Below are positions 50,316-60,046 of a DNA stretch of 64,000 nt, in pieces. Made by a program: the position numbers and the translations under genes. Origin of the DNA: JAMXLO01 sp963719805 (lineage in GTDB: Bacteria > Pseudomonadota > Alphaproteobacteria > Acetobacterales > Acetobacteraceae); contig CAVRDF010000004.1 of assembly GCA_963719805.1 (NCBI GenBank), positions 558,001-622,000 of the forward strand, given 5' to 3'. Numbering within the stretch: the stretch's first letter is position 1; every line of letters starts with the position of its first letter. The notes beneath the pieces are model-generated. The model was not told where the DNA came from. It saw only the letters and a list, made by a program, of their open reading frames with translations, and made no database searches.

Positions 50316-51872
50316 TCAGTTTACGCGCCGCTCCTTGCCCGTCCAGAACGGCAGGCGCAGTTCGCGTTTCAGGATCTTGCCCGCGCCTGACATCGGCATC
50401 GGATCGCTGCGGATCTGCACGCTGCGGGGACATTTGTAACCGGCGATCCGCTGGTGGCAGAACGCGATCAGCTCATCGGTAGGCATCGTTTCGCCGTCCT
50501 TCAGCACCACGACGGCATGTACGGCCTCGCCCCACTGCTCACTCGGAATGCCAATGACCGCGCACTGAGCAACTGCCGGATGCAGGGCCACGATGTTCTC
50601 GACTTCGGCCGAATAAACGTTCTCGCCGCCCGAGACGATCATGTCCTTTACCCGATCTACGATGTAGACGAAGCCGTCCTGATCCATGTAACCGCCGTCG
50701 CCGGTGTGCATCCAACCATTGATCACCGCCTTTGCGGTTTCCTCCGGCCGTTCCCAATAGCCCATCATCACCACGTCGCCGCTGGCGCAGATCTCTCCCA
50801 CGGTGCCAATTGGCACCGGCTTATCCTCGGCATCGACAATACGGATGTGCACGCCAAACGTCGCGCGACCGCCGGCGCGATGACGCCCTAGCCGTCGTCC
50901 TTCGCCAATCTGTTCGCGATGATGCAGCACCGTCGCAACCGGCGAGAGTTCGGTCATGCCGTACGCCTGCACGAACTGCGTGTGCGGCAATGCGGCCATG
51001 GCACGATCGAGCAGCGCCTCGCTCATCGGCGACGCACCGAATGCGATGCGCCGCAACGATGACAGGTCGCAGGTGCCGATAGCCGGATGATCCACCAGCA
51101 TTTGAATCATCGTTGGCACCAACAGGATTTCGTTCACCTTGTAATGTTCGATTGCATGCATCACTGCAGGCGGACTGAAAGAGGGGATGATGACGTTGCT
51201 GCCGCCGCTCAGCATCAGTGCATACATCGCCGCGCCGTTCGCCAGATGAAACATCGGTGCCGCATGCAGGTACACTGAGTTGAACGGGAACAGCCCTTCG
51301 GCGAGCACGTTGAACGCATCTGCCATCAGGTTGCCATGGCTCAGCATCACACCCTTGGAGCGCCCTGTCGTGCCACCGGTATAGAAGATGCCTGCCAGGT
51401 CGTCTGCTGAGCGCATCGCGTCGGCGATTGGCATTGTGCTGGCGATCAATGCTTCGTAGTCGGCCGCGCCGTCCGGCGCCCCCTCTTCATCGGCAAACAC
51501 CAGCCGCAGAGGGCTGATATTGGGCGCCAGCGTCATGCCGATCTTCGCGAATGCGGCGTCCACCACCAACACCGATGGCCGGCAGTCGCGCAGCGAATCC
51601 TCGATCTCGGCCGGGCTCCAGCGTGTGTTGACCGGAACGATCACCGCGCCGGCCCATGCGACCGCTAGGTAAAGTTCCAGATATCGGTCCTGGTTCAGCA
51701 TCAGCACCGCCACCCGGTCGCCAGCGCCCACGCCCATATCCCGCAATGCGCCGGCAAAACGCGCCACGCGGTTGCCCACCTCGGACCAGGTCCGCTGGCG
51801 CTCGCCGAACCGCATGGCGATACCGCCAGCATTGATCTGCAAGGCACGCCGCAATCCGTGCGTGACGTTCAT
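50316..51872 (-). CDS. Acyl-CoA synthetase (AMP-forming)
   Basis: 518-residue ANL-superfamily ligase that activates a fatty or aryl acid to its CoA thioester via an acyl-AMP. The P-loop-like motif is YTGGTTGRSKGVM, followed by YGMTELSP, the hinge DRVKDMIVSGGENVYSAEVE and the C-terminal Lys in GAGKILKRELR. ATG 51872 follows GGAGGGAG. Substrate chain length is not assignable. A 131-nt gap precedes the Nudix gene on its start side and shows nothing distinct. Confidence 0.88.
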   Translation of the reverse strand: MNVTHGLRRALQINAGGIAMRFGERQRTWSEVGNRVARFAGALRDMGVGAGDRVAVLMLNQDRYLELYLAVAWAGAVIVPVNTRWSPAEIEDSLRDCRPSVLVVDAAFAKIGMTLAPNISPLRLVFADEEGAPDGAADYEALIASTMPIADAMRSADDLAGIFYTGGTTGRSKGVMLSHGNLMADAFNVLAEGLFPFNSVYLHAAPMFHLANGAAMYALMLSGGSNVIIPSFSPPAVMHAIEHYKVNEILLVPTMIQMLVDHPAIGTCDLSSLRRIAFGASPMSEALLDRAMAALPHTQFVQAYGMTELSPVATVLHHREQIGEGRRLGRHRAGGRATFGVHIRIVDAEDKPVPIGTVGEICASGDVVMMGYWERPEETAKAVINGWMHTGDGGYMDQDGFVYIVDRVKDMIVSGGENVYSAEVENIVALHPAVAQCAVIGIPSEQWGEAVHAVVVLKDGETMPTDELIAFCHQRIAGYKCPRSVQIRSDPMPMSGAGKILKRELRLPFWTGKERRVN

Positions 51873-52003
51873 GTCTCCCTCCGGGTCTTGATTGCCACAG
51901 CCCGTCTTTGCGGACATCTTCGGCAATCAGGCCCGGCAGATCAACAAGGGGGCAAAACCCGAGCCGTTTCAGGCGGGACTATCTTACGGTCGAGAGGGGG
52001 CGC

Positions 52004-52435
52004 CTAGCCTACCAACCTTCGCGCAATGGCGATCACACGATGCGCCTCGCTCCACAGGTCGAATTTATCCAACCCATCCAGCGGCGCCCACACTGCCTCG
52101 GTCACGTCTGTTGCCGCCACCGCTTCACCGCTGATCCACTGAGTGGCGAAATCGATGATGGTATAATGGAACCGGATGCGCCCGTTTTCATCGCGGCGGA
52201 TGTTGTCAACCGTGGCGGCGAAATGCAGTTCGCCGGCTTCCAGTCCGGTCTCCTCCAGCAACTCCCGACGCGCCGCTTGCTCGACCGTCTCGCCCACTTC
52301 TTGCGCACCACCCGGCAAGGTCCAGGCGCCGATATTCGGCGGCTTGCCACGCCGTACCAGCAGCACCGTGTTGTCCTTGATCACCACGATCCCGATGCCG
52401 ACGATGGGCCGGGCTGGATATTCGCGGTCACTCAT
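52004..52435 (-). CDS. Nudix hydrolase
   Basis: 143-residue Nudix protein with the complete box GGAQEVGETVEQAARRELLEETG split as G-X5-E near GGAQEVGE and REL.EE.G at RRELLEETG. It belongs to the ADP-ribose/MutT-like group hydrolysing nucleoside diphosphate-linked compounds; the substrate is unassigned. Its start overlaps the stop of the DUF4340 gene by 4 nt, so it is the last gene of the ABC operon. Confidence 0.88.
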   Translation of the reverse strand: MSDREYPARPIVGIGIVVIKDNTVLLVRRGKPPNIGAWTLPGGAQEVGETVEQAARRELLEETGLEAGELHFAATVDNIRRDENGRIRFHYTIIDFATQWISGEAVAATDVTEAVWAPLDGLDKFDLWSEAHRVIAIARRLVG

Positions 52436-53499
52436 GGTTTTGCGGGTTCGCTCGTGCTCGCTGCTGGTGCATCGGCATTGGCGGGCGGCTTCTCGGGCGG
52501 TGGTGCCTTCAGATCATCCAGTGTCGGCACCAGCGCCTTCTGCTTCCATTCGCCCAACTGGAATGTCCAGCCCGCAAGCTTGGCGTTCAGCTTATCAGCC
52601 TCCGCCTTGCTCTGGCCGGAGCCTGCCGCCGCAAACCGCACCCAGATATCCTTGCCGCCCTTGAACACCGTTGCCGTCACTGCGAGCCCGTCATCCCGGG
52701 TATAGACCGATTCGCCAACCTTATCGCTGACGGCGTCCTTGTCGGTCTGGACGTCCTGGAAGGTCAGCAGTTCCAGGCCACGGTCCACATCGTCCAACTT
52801 GTAATCATCCAACGGCGGATGGTCCGCCGGCTCTTTCATCGTCAGTTTCTGCCCGTCGCGCACCAGATTCAGTTTGGCATCACCGTTCGTCACCGCGATG
52901 CTGGCGATGCGCGAGTGGTCGATGTTCATGATGTCGCGATCGAGCCAGAGCTGCGGATCGGCGTCCACCTGCAGGCTCCCTTCGGCCAGCCAGGTCTGAT
53001 TGCTGTCGGGCAGCCGCACATAAACCTGCTCCGGCACATTGCCCTGCACGCGCACGCGGCGATGCCCGACAATCACCGCGACAATCGACTTGCCCGCTGC
53101 ATCCGACACACTCAGCAAGTTCGAATTGCCGCCTTTGTCGTTCGGATCTTCCAGCCCTAACCGGGTGAATTCCGAAGGTTCGGTGGTGCGCGGTTCCAGC
53201 AGACGCAACTCGGTCAGAGCCGTCAGCATGCCGCGCAGCTTGCCGGCCTGCACCACATAGCCGCCGCGATCCACCAGTCCCCAGGTATCGCCATGCTTCA
53301 CGATCGCTGTGGTCTTGCCCTGGTGAACGATCTCGATCCGCCCCGCGTCCTGCAACCGAGGCGCCAGATCGGGGAACATCAGCCTGCCGTCATTGTAAGC
53401 CCGCTGCTCGCCTGGCTGCTCCGCGGCGCCGAAATACCAGCCGCCGCCAATGGCGATCACGCCGAGTGCGATCAGGATCGCAAGCGTGCGCGTCTTCAT
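52432..53499 (-). CDS. DUF4340 domain protein of the GldFG-type ABC operon
   Basis: 355 residues: N-terminal membrane anchor (LAILIALGVIAIGGGWYFGA), then a periplasmic DUF4340 region (VKHGDTWGLVDRGGYVV, LLEPRTTEPSEFTRLGLEDP, VRVQGNVPEQVYVRLPDSNQTWL) and a Pro/Ala-rich C terminus. The family occurs next to GldG-like proteins in many proteobacteria; its role is unknown, but it is predicted to be an extracytoplasmic component of the ABC system. Overlaps GldG and the Nudix gene by 4 nt each. Confidence 0.83.
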   Translation of the reverse strand: MKTRTLAILIALGVIAIGGGWYFGAAEQPGEQRAYNDGRLMFPDLAPRLQDAGRIEIVHQGKTTAIVKHGDTWGLVDRGGYVVQAGKLRGMLTALTELRLLEPRTTEPSEFTRLGLEDPNDKGGNSNLLSVSDAAGKSIVAVIVGHRRVRVQGNVPEQVYVRLPDSNQTWLAEGSLQVDADPQLWLDRDIMNIDHSRIASIAVTNGDAKLNLVRDGQKLTMKEPADHPPLDDYKLDDVDRGLELLTFQDVQTDKDAVSDKVGESVYTRDDGLAVTATVFKGGKDIWVRFAAAGSGQSKAEADKLNAKLAGWTFQLGEWKQKALVPTLDDLKAPPPEKPPANADAPAASTSEPAKP

Positions 53500-55416
53500 G
53501 CTCGTGCCCTGGCGCGGCGGCGGCTGCGCATCAGTCCCAGCACGATCGCGGCGATCGCCAGTAGCAGCGGCACCAGCACGATGTTGAACACGCGCAGTTC
53601 GTTCTCCAGGTGCGAGATGTCTCGGTTGAGCTCGAGCTGCACCGCCCGCAATTTCTGCCGCGTATCCACGACGTCCTTGCGTGCGGCATCGATTGCCGTG
53701 CGCTGCTCCGGCGTGATCACTGCTTGCTCGCCGGCCTGGTTACCCGCGCCCGGACCCTGACGCAGCGTGCGAAGCTGCGCCTCGGTGTCATCCAGATGCT
53801 TCTGCAACACCTTCTCGGTCTGCCGGAACTTCGCTTCCGCTTCGGCCTGCATCTGGTTCACCAGGATGAACGGATGGCTGCTGTCGCCGCGCGAGCGCAG
53901 GCCGATCAACGCGTCGCCGCCGGCCAGCGTGCCGACGAGATTGGCGACGAAAGGACCATTGTCGCTGAACGGCATTGCCGTCTTCTGGCCGAAGAAATCG
54001 CTGACCCGCACCCAGAACCGGTCGGCCAGCACGTCGCTATCAGCCACCACCACAAGGTTCGCTGGCCCGTCGGTCTGCGCCTTGTAGGCAGGGAAGTTCT
54101 CCGGCCGCTTCTGATCCTTCACCAGAGGTGGCGGTTCGGTGAACGCCGACTTCAGCACGCCACGGATGCGCGCGGCGATCACCCGCGGCCCACCCTCAGG
54201 CTTGAAGCCTGCGAGGATCTTCGTCGGATCCGGCGTCTTCACCTGATCGACGGCAAGCAGGCCGCTGCTTTTGCTGCTGGTCAGCAATGGCGTGAAATCG
54301 ATCGACGCGTTCGGCGCCTTCTGCAGATACCCGGTCGAGGCCACCGTCACCTGCTGCAAATCGGCGGTTGCCGGATCGTCGTGATTGACGCCGTCGCGGA
54401 TGTTGAACCAGGCGACGTAATTCACCGCCTGCACCCGTTCGTCCGGATTGGCACGCACCCGCCACGCACCGGTCAGGTCGCCCACCACCTTGGCCGGATC
54501 GAACTCGATGCCCCACGCATCGAACAGCTTCTTCAGGTTGGAACTGGTGTCTGCCGGGGGCATGCCGTCTGGCGACGGCGTCGCCGCCATCGTCTCGCTC
54601 CACGGATCGACCATAACCATCAGCCGCCCGCCGCGCATGACGAACTGGTCGATCGCATACAGCGTCGCATCGGACAGGTTCTGCGCCTCGGCGACCAACA
54701 GCACCTGGATGTCCGGATCGATCATCTGTGCATCCAGCGGCACGGTCTTCACCTGATTGGTCTGCCGCAGCAGCATGGTCGATGCATAAGGCTGCCCGCC
54801 GGTCGGGGCCTGCCCAGTGCGCATCGCCATCATCATCATGCGTGGATCGCCATCCAGCGGCAGCGACGACATCACTCCGACGACGGGCCGCTTCGGGTTG
54901 GACAGGTCATAAACCAGCTTGGTCAGGTCATATTCCAGGAAGCGCTCGCGCTCTGGCTGGAAGAAAGCGACGGTGCGTTCATCGTCTTCCAGATTGCTGC
55001 CCGCCAGGCCGAAATAAACCTGCGTGCCGCCCTGATCCACCGGCACGCCTTGCAGCCCGTACCGACAGAGCGCGGTCCTCGGTGTCGCTGAACGGCTCGG
55101 GATCGTAGAATTCCAGCTTGATCTTGCCGTGAGCCACCGCGGCATACTCGCTCAGCAGCTCGCGTACACGATCCGCGTAGGCGCCATAGACCGGAACAGA
55201 GCTGCCCAGCGCGCGCGAGTAGAACAATCGCAGCGTTACCGGCTCCTTGAGCTCGGTCAGGATCTGCCGCGTGCCCTTCGACAGCGTGTAGATGTGATTC
55301 TTCGTCAAGTCGACGTGCAGGTTGGCCAGCCGGGAGTCGGCGAACATGTTGATGCCGATGACGATGGCGGCAACCGCGAGCACGCCGATGATAGAGGACC
55401 AGAGACGGCGTCGCAT
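53496..55416 (-). pseudogene. GldG-family ABC transporter auxiliary protein, interrupted by a +1 frameshift
   Basis: Together the two open parts encode a roughly 640-residue GldG-like protein: N-terminal membrane helix (WSSIIGVLAVAAIVIGINMF), the extracytoplasmic domain (TLSKGTRQILTELKEPVTLRLFYS, then GLQGVPVDQGGTQVYFGLAG and LLVAEAQNLSD), a coiled-coil region near the C terminus and a final transmembrane helix before RSRRRARARA. The N-terminal frame (from 55416) reads normally to EFYDPEPFSDTEDRAL and then turns to nonsense; the second frame picks up at YGLQGV. One extra base around 55059-55072 (GG at 55062-55063 is the simplest site) explains this. Probably a sequencing indel or a young mutation. 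Confidence 0.8.
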
Positions 55417-55420
55417 GGCG

Positions 55421-56152
55421 TCAGTCCGCTTTCCGCTGGTCGACGATCACCGCGTTCAGGAATAGCCAGAACCCCATGAACGTCGCGAAGAAAATCAGGT
55501 CGCGCAAGCTGACCACGCCGCGCGTGAAGTCCTGGAACCGGTCGATTACCGCAACGCGGCGGGCGATCTCGGCCAACGCAGGTGTGTTGCGTGACAAGAA
55601 GTCGTTGACCACCGGATAGGATGCGACGGCGAACACGAAGCACACCGCGACCGCGAGCACGAAAGCGATCACCTGGTTCTTGGTCAGTGCCGACAGCGCC
55701 GAACCAACCGAGAGAAATGCGCCTGCCACCAGCAAGGACCCGACATAGCCCGACGCGATAACCCCGTTATCCGGGTTGCCCAGGATGTTGACGGTGATGA
55801 CGAACGGGAATGTCAGTGCCAGTGCGATCGCACAGAACAGCCACGCCGCCAGGAACTTTCCCAGCACCGCCTGGGTCTGGGTGATCGGCAACGTCAGCAA
55901 CAGTTCGATCGTGCCGAGCCGGCGCTCCTCTGCCCAGAGCCGCATGGTGATCGCCGGCACGAGCAGCAGGAACACCCAGGGAATGAAGGTAAAGAACGGA
56001 TTGAGGTCCGCCTGTCCGCGATCGAAGAACCCGCCGAGATTGAACGTCAGTGCGCCCTGCAGCACCAGGAAGATGACGATGAACACTGAGGCCACCGGCG
56101 TCGCGAAGTATCCCCCGAGCTCCCGCCGGGCGATGATGAACACGTTCCTCAC
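55421..56152 (-). CDS. ABC transporter permease (GldF-like)
   Basis: 243-residue ABC-2-type permease with six predicted transmembrane helices (for example VASVFIVIFLVLQGALTFNL, TFIPWVFLLLVPAITMRLWA). The cytoplasmic loop RLWAEERRLGTIELLLTLPI is characteristic of this family. It pairs with the upstream ATPase (4-nt overlap) and the downstream GldG-like protein. In Bacteroidetes the homologous set is linked to gliding; in proteobacteria the cargo is unknown. Confidence 0.88.
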   Translation of the reverse strand: MRNVFIIARRELGGYFATPVASVFIVIFLVLQGALTFNLGGFFDRGQADLNPFFTFIPWVFLLLVPAITMRLWAEERRLGTIELLLTLPITQTQAVLGKFLAAWLFCAIALALTFPFVITVNILGNPDNGVIASGYVGSLLVAGAFLSVGSALSALTKNQVIAFVLAVAVCFVFAVASYPVVNDFLSRNTPALAEIARRVAVIDRFQDFTRGVVSLRDLIFFATFMGFWLFLNAVIVDQRKAD

Positions 56153-56892
56153 GTCGCCTCCATCGTCAACTGCCGGAACACGTCATCCAGCTTGCCCGAT
56201 GGATGCTGACCCTGAAGCTCGGCTGGCGTGGCGTCCGCCACCACGCGGCCAGCGGCGATGATGATCGCGCGCGAGCACACCGCGTCGACCTCCTCGAGAA
56301 TGTGGGTGGAGATCACAATCGCCTTGTGCGGCGCCATCTGCGCGATCAGCGCACGCACCTCGTGCTTCTGGATTGGATCGAGCCCATCGGTCGGCTCGTC
56401 CAGCACCAGCACCGGGGGATCGTGCAACAGCGCCTGCGCCAGACCGACCCGGCGCTTGAACCCTTTGGACAGGGTTTCCACCGGCTGCAGCAGCACGCCA
56501 TTCAGCCGCGTCAGCTCGACCGCGTGCTCGACCCGGTGCTTCAGGTCCGTGCCGGAGAACCCGCGCACCTTGGCGCAGAACTCCAGAAAGCCGCTTACCG
56601 TCATTTCCGGGTAGGTCGGGGCACCTTCCGGCAGGAAGCCCAGCATCCGCCGTGCCGCCACACCATTGCTCTGCACATCGTGCCCGCAGATTTTTGCGCT
56701 GCCCTCGGTGGGGAACATGAACCCGGCCAACATGCGCATCGTGGTCGATTTGCCCGCGCCGTTGGGTCCGAGGAAACCCAACACCTCGCCGCGCGACACG
56801 TTGAAGCTCACGCCATCGACCGCGGTGAAGCTGCCGAACCGTTTGGTCAGCCCGGTGATCTCGATCAGTACAGGTTCGCCCTCGGCGGCCAC
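56149..56892 (-). CDS. ABC transporter ATP-binding protein (GldA-like)
   Basis: 247-residue ABC ATPase: Walker A GPNGAGKST, signature LSKGFKRRVGLAQALL, Walker B VLVLDEPTDGLD, H loop ISTHILEEVD. A GTG start at 56892 is chosen because GGGGAGG lies 6 nt upstream; the open frame extends further into the divergent region but has no family similarity there. First gene of the leftward ABC-DUF4340-Nudix operon. The 210-nt gap to the class II aldolase carries the divergent promoters; no other feature seen. Confidence 0.9.
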   Translation of the reverse strand: MAAEGEPVLIEITGLTKRFGSFTAVDGVSFNVSRGEVLGFLGPNGAGKSTTMRMLAGFMFPTEGSAKICGHDVQSNGVAARRMLGFLPEGAPTYPEMTVSGFLEFCAKVRGFSGTDLKHRVEHAVELTRLNGVLLQPVETLSKGFKRRVGLAQALLHDPPVLVLDEPTDGLDPIQKHEVRALIAQMAPHKAIVISTHILEEVDAVCSRAIIIAAGRVVADATPAELQGQHPSGKLDDVFRQLTMEAT

Positions 56893-57102
56893 GCAGCGCC
56901 TCCCCACCGTCTCCTGTTGGGCGGCGGGAATAGCGTAATTGGCCGCCTTTGCAAGCAGCGGCGCGGCAGGTGGAGAAGGCTTAACCTTGTGGCAACCGGT
57001 CCAGGCCGCACGCCGCGCCGGCCCAAACCCGTAGATACGTGGATTGACCAGTGCTGCGCTGCGGTAGAACATACGTGCCCAGCAACAATGAGGATGCCCC
57101 TG

Positions 57103-57882
57103 ATGCCGCTCGAATCGCTGGAAACCAACGACCTCGCACTCGCCGACGCGCAGTGGCAGGCCCGGGTCGATCTTGCAGCCGCGCACCGCATTTCGGTGGT
57201 CCACGGCTTCCACGAGGGCATTTTCAACCACCTGACGCTGCGCGTGCCCGGTCGTAACGACCGTTACTATCAGATCCCGTTTGGGCTGCATTGGTCCGAG
57301 GTCACCGCGAGCTGCCTGATGGAGGTCGGCTACGATGGCGCGCTGCTATCCGGTGATGGCTTGATCGAGCGGTCCTGCTACTGCATCCACGCACCCATCC
57401 ATCGCCTGGTGCCAGAGGCCGCGGCGGTGTTCCACACCCACATGCCGTACGGCAGTGCGCTCGCTCGGCTGAAGGATCAGCGCATTCTGCCGATCGGCCA
57501 GACCGAAGTCGGCATCATGATGGTGACGGCGTACGACGACCACTACGCGGGTCCGGCGTTCGATCCGACGGAAGGAGAGCGCCTCGCTGGCGTTGTCGGC
57601 AACAAAAAGGTGCTGATGATGGCCAACCACGGCGTCGCCACGTTCGGCACGACGGTCGCGGAGGCGTACGACTTCCTGTACTACACCGAGCGCGCCGCGC
57701 AGGTGCAGATTCTTGCGATGCAGACCGGTCAGCCGTTGCGGGTCCTGCCGCAGGACGTGATCGATGCGACAATCGATGCCTACAAGAAGAGCGAGAACTA
57801 CGGCGGCCGTCCGCCGTGTGATTGGCACTTCGATGCGTTGAAGCGGCAGCTCGATCGCGAGCAGCCCGACTACAAGAACTAA
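57103..57882 (+). CDS. Class II aldolase/adducin family protein
   Basis: About 259 residues of the class II aldolase/adducin fold (RhaD/FucA-like). Zinc ligands in HTHMPYGSAL and MANHGVATFG; the N-terminal part has FHEGIFNHLTLRVPG and GLHWSEVTASCLMEV. Typically these enzymes cleave ketose phosphates, but this group with a long acidic linker is often of unknown substrate. Three in-frame ATGs (57088, 57094, 57103) compete; GAGG before 57103 favours the last. Confidence 0.85.
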   Translation: MPLESLETNDLALADAQWQARVDLAAAHRISVVHGFHEGIFNHLTLRVPGRNDRYYQIPFGLHWSEVTASCLMEVGYDGALLSGDGLIERSCYCIHAPIHRLVPEAAAVFHTHMPYGSALARLKDQRILPIGQTEVGIMMVTAYDDHYAGPAFDPTEGERLAGVVGNKKVLMMANHGVATFGTTVAEAYDFLYYTERAAQVQILAMQTGQPLRVLPQDVIDATIDAYKKSENYGGRPPCDWHFDALKRQLDREQPDYKN

Positions 57883-57903
57883 GTCGTCTGCAGCTCTCTT
57901 TCG

Positions 57904-57930
57904 GCATGGCCGGCCTTGTGCCGGCCATGC
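57904..57930. terminator. REP-like palindrome, copy 2; likely bidirectional transcription stop
   Basis: Perfect 11-bp hairpin GCATGGCCGGC-CTTGT-GCCGGCCATGC in the 66-nt gap between the convergent aldolase and recG genes. It shares the GGCCGGC core with 3446-3468. It lacks a U-tract, but its position suits end-of-transcript function for both genes. Confidence 0.65.
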
Positions 57931-57948
57931 AACTCCGCGGATAACCAA

Positions 57949-60003
57949 TTACCCCGCCGCCAGCGTCCGCATCGCGGCTGCCTTCTCGAACACCCGTAGC
58001 AGCACGCGCACCGCACGCCCTCGCTCGGTGGTCAGCTTCGGATCGCGCCCCAGCAGCACCGCTGCGTCGCGGCTCGCCATATGCAGCAATCCCTCGTGCT
58101 CGATCGGATCCGCCAGTCGGAATCCCGGCATCCCGGATTGCTTCGTTCCCAACAAATCGCCACCGCCGCGCAGGCGGAAATCCTCGTCCGCGATGACGAA
58201 CCCATCTTCGGTATCGCGCAGCAACATTAGCCGGCGTTTCGCCGCATCATTCACCCATTCCTCATGCAGCAGGAGGCAAAAACTCGCGGCCGCGCCGCGC
58301 CCGACGCGCCCGCGCAACTGGTGCAACTGCGCCAACCCGAAGCGTTCCGCATGCTCGATCACCATCACCGATGCCGCGGGCACATCGACACCCACTTCCA
58401 CCACCGTCGTCGCCACCAGCAGCCGGCAATCGCCACGCGCGAACGCTGCCAGCGTCGCGTCGCGTACCGCGGCGTCCTGCTGCCCGTGCGCCAGTCCGAC
58501 CGTCTCGCCGAACCGTGCACGCAATGCGGCGAACCGTGCCTCTGCCGCCGCGAGGTCGACCACCTCGCTTTCCGACACCAACGGGCAGATCCAATAGGCT
58601 TGCGCGCCTTCGTCCAGCTTGCGCGCCACGGCGTCGGTCAGTTCCTCCAGCGTTCCCAGCGAATGTAGCGACGTGCGCACACTGCCACGTCCCGGCGGCT
58701 TCTCGGTCAGCCGCGAGACATCCATCTCGCCCCACTGCGTCAGCAGCAACGTGCGCGGTATCGGCGTCGCGGTCATCACCAGCACGTCGGTCAATGCGCC
58801 CTTGCCGCCGAGCAGCAATCGCTGGTCCACGCCGAACCGGTGCTGTTCATCGATCACCGCCAGCGCCAGGTCGTGATATTCCACTGCCTCCTGGAACAGC
58901 GCATGCGTGCCCACCACCATACGCACCGAGCCGTCCTGCAATTGGCGCAGCAGTGCCGAGCGCGCACGCCCTTTCACACCGCCAGTCAGCAGCGCCACTG
59001 GCTCCGGCGATAGCCGAGACAGCGTGCGATGATGCTGCTTCGCCAGTACCTCGGTCGGCGCCATCATTGCGGCCTGCGTGCCGGCTTCCACCGCGCGCAG
59101 CATCGCCAGCAGCGCCACCAAAGTCTTTCCTGAGCCGACATCGCCTTGCAGCAGCCGCAACATGCGCCGCTCCGACGCCATGTCGGCGTCGATCTCGTCA
59201 AGCGCCGTTCGCTGCGACGCGGTTGGCGTGTAGCCGAACCGCGTCAGCGCCTTGGCGCGCAAGCTGCCATCGCCGACATGGCAGCGCCCTGGCCGCGCGC
59301 GCAGCCGCCCGCGCACTACCGCGAGCGCCACCTGGTCCGCCAGCAGTTCATCATACGCCAGCCGCTGCCGGTGCACCGATGCCGGCATTTCAGCCGGCTG
59401 CTGTATCGCACGCAGCGCCTCGATGAAGCCTGGCCACTTCCCCCGTCGCAAGAGTGCGGCGTCATGCCACTCCGGCAGGCTGGGCAGCCGCTGCAATGCC
59501 TGCGCCATCGCGCTCGCCACCTGGCGCGGCCAGAGCCCGGCCGTCAGCGGCCATACCGGCTCGATCATCGGCATCCGCTCCGGCTGTTCCGCCGGCACCA
59601 CATGCTCGGGATGTGACATCGTCCGCCGTCCGCCGAACACCTCCAGCTTGCCGGACACCAGCAGTTTCGCCCCTACCGGCATCTGCCGCTCACGATTGAA
59701 CCGGAAAAAGACCAGTTCAGCGGAGCCGGTGGCGTCACTGACCACTACCTTCCACGGCTGGCGCGCGTTGGCCGGCGGCTCGATCCGCACCACATCCACT
59801 GCCAGGGTCACGATCTGCCCCGGCTGCGACCGGGCTATTGTCGGCCGCTGCCGCCGATCCAGATATGATTCGGGCAAATGGAAGATCAGATCGATCACCC
59901 GCTCGCCGCGCGCGACCTTGGCCATCAGCGCGCCGACGCTCGGACCAACGCCTTTTAGCGTCGTCAGCGGCGAGAACAGCGGTGTGAGAGGATCATGTTC
60001 CAC
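57949..60003 (-). CDS. recG: ATP-dependent DNA helicase RecG
   Basis: 684-residue superfamily 2 helicase that remodels stalled replication forks and Holliday junctions. N-terminal wedge domain (LTTLKGVGPSVG, LIFHLPESYLDRR), Walker A LLQGDVGSGKT, DEQH (AVIDEQHRFGV), TATPIPRTL and the motif VI/TRG region QLRGRVGRG and FVIADEDFRLRGGGDLLG. GTG 60003 is chosen (VEHDPLTPLFSPL); GTG 60039 is an alternative. Divergent from sdhE with only a 43-nt gap. Confidence 0.95.
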   Translation of the reverse strand: MEHDPLTPLFSPLTTLKGVGPSVGALMAKVARGERVIDLIFHLPESYLDRRQRPTIARSQPGQIVTLAVDVVRIEPPANARQPWKVVVSDATGSAELVFFRFNRERQMPVGAKLLVSGKLEVFGGRRTMSHPEHVVPAEQPERMPMIEPVWPLTAGLWPRQVASAMAQALQRLPSLPEWHDAALLRRGKWPGFIEALRAIQQPAEMPASVHRQRLAYDELLADQVALAVVRGRLRARPGRCHVGDGSLRAKALTRFGYTPTASQRTALDEIDADMASERRMLRLLQGDVGSGKTLVALLAMLRAVEAGTQAAMMAPTEVLAKQHHRTLSRLSPEPVALLTGGVKGRARSALLRQLQDGSVRMVVGTHALFQEAVEYHDLALAVIDEQHRFGVDQRLLLGGKGALTDVLVMTATPIPRTLLLTQWGEMDVSRLTEKPPGRGSVRTSLHSLGTLEELTDAVARKLDEGAQAYWICPLVSESEVVDLAAAEARFAALRARFGETVGLAHGQQDAAVRDATLAAFARGDCRLLVATTVVEVGVDVPAASVMVIEHAERFGLAQLHQLRGRVGRGAAASFCLLLHEEWVNDAAKRRLMLLRDTEDGFVIADEDFRLRGGGDLLGTKQSGMPGFRLADPIEHEGLLHMASRDAAVLLGRDPKLTTERGRAVRVLLRVFEKAAAMRTLAAG

Positions 60004-60046
60004 GGGCTGACATGGGCTTGTACCGCGGCTATATGACACCGGGCCG

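Noticed and set aside
53610..55091. Open reading frame of 493 codons on the plus strand opposite the GldG-like gene
   Set aside because: Composition is Arg/His/Gln-rich with no recognisable domain, and the opposite strand reads as a GldG protein; a shadow frame.
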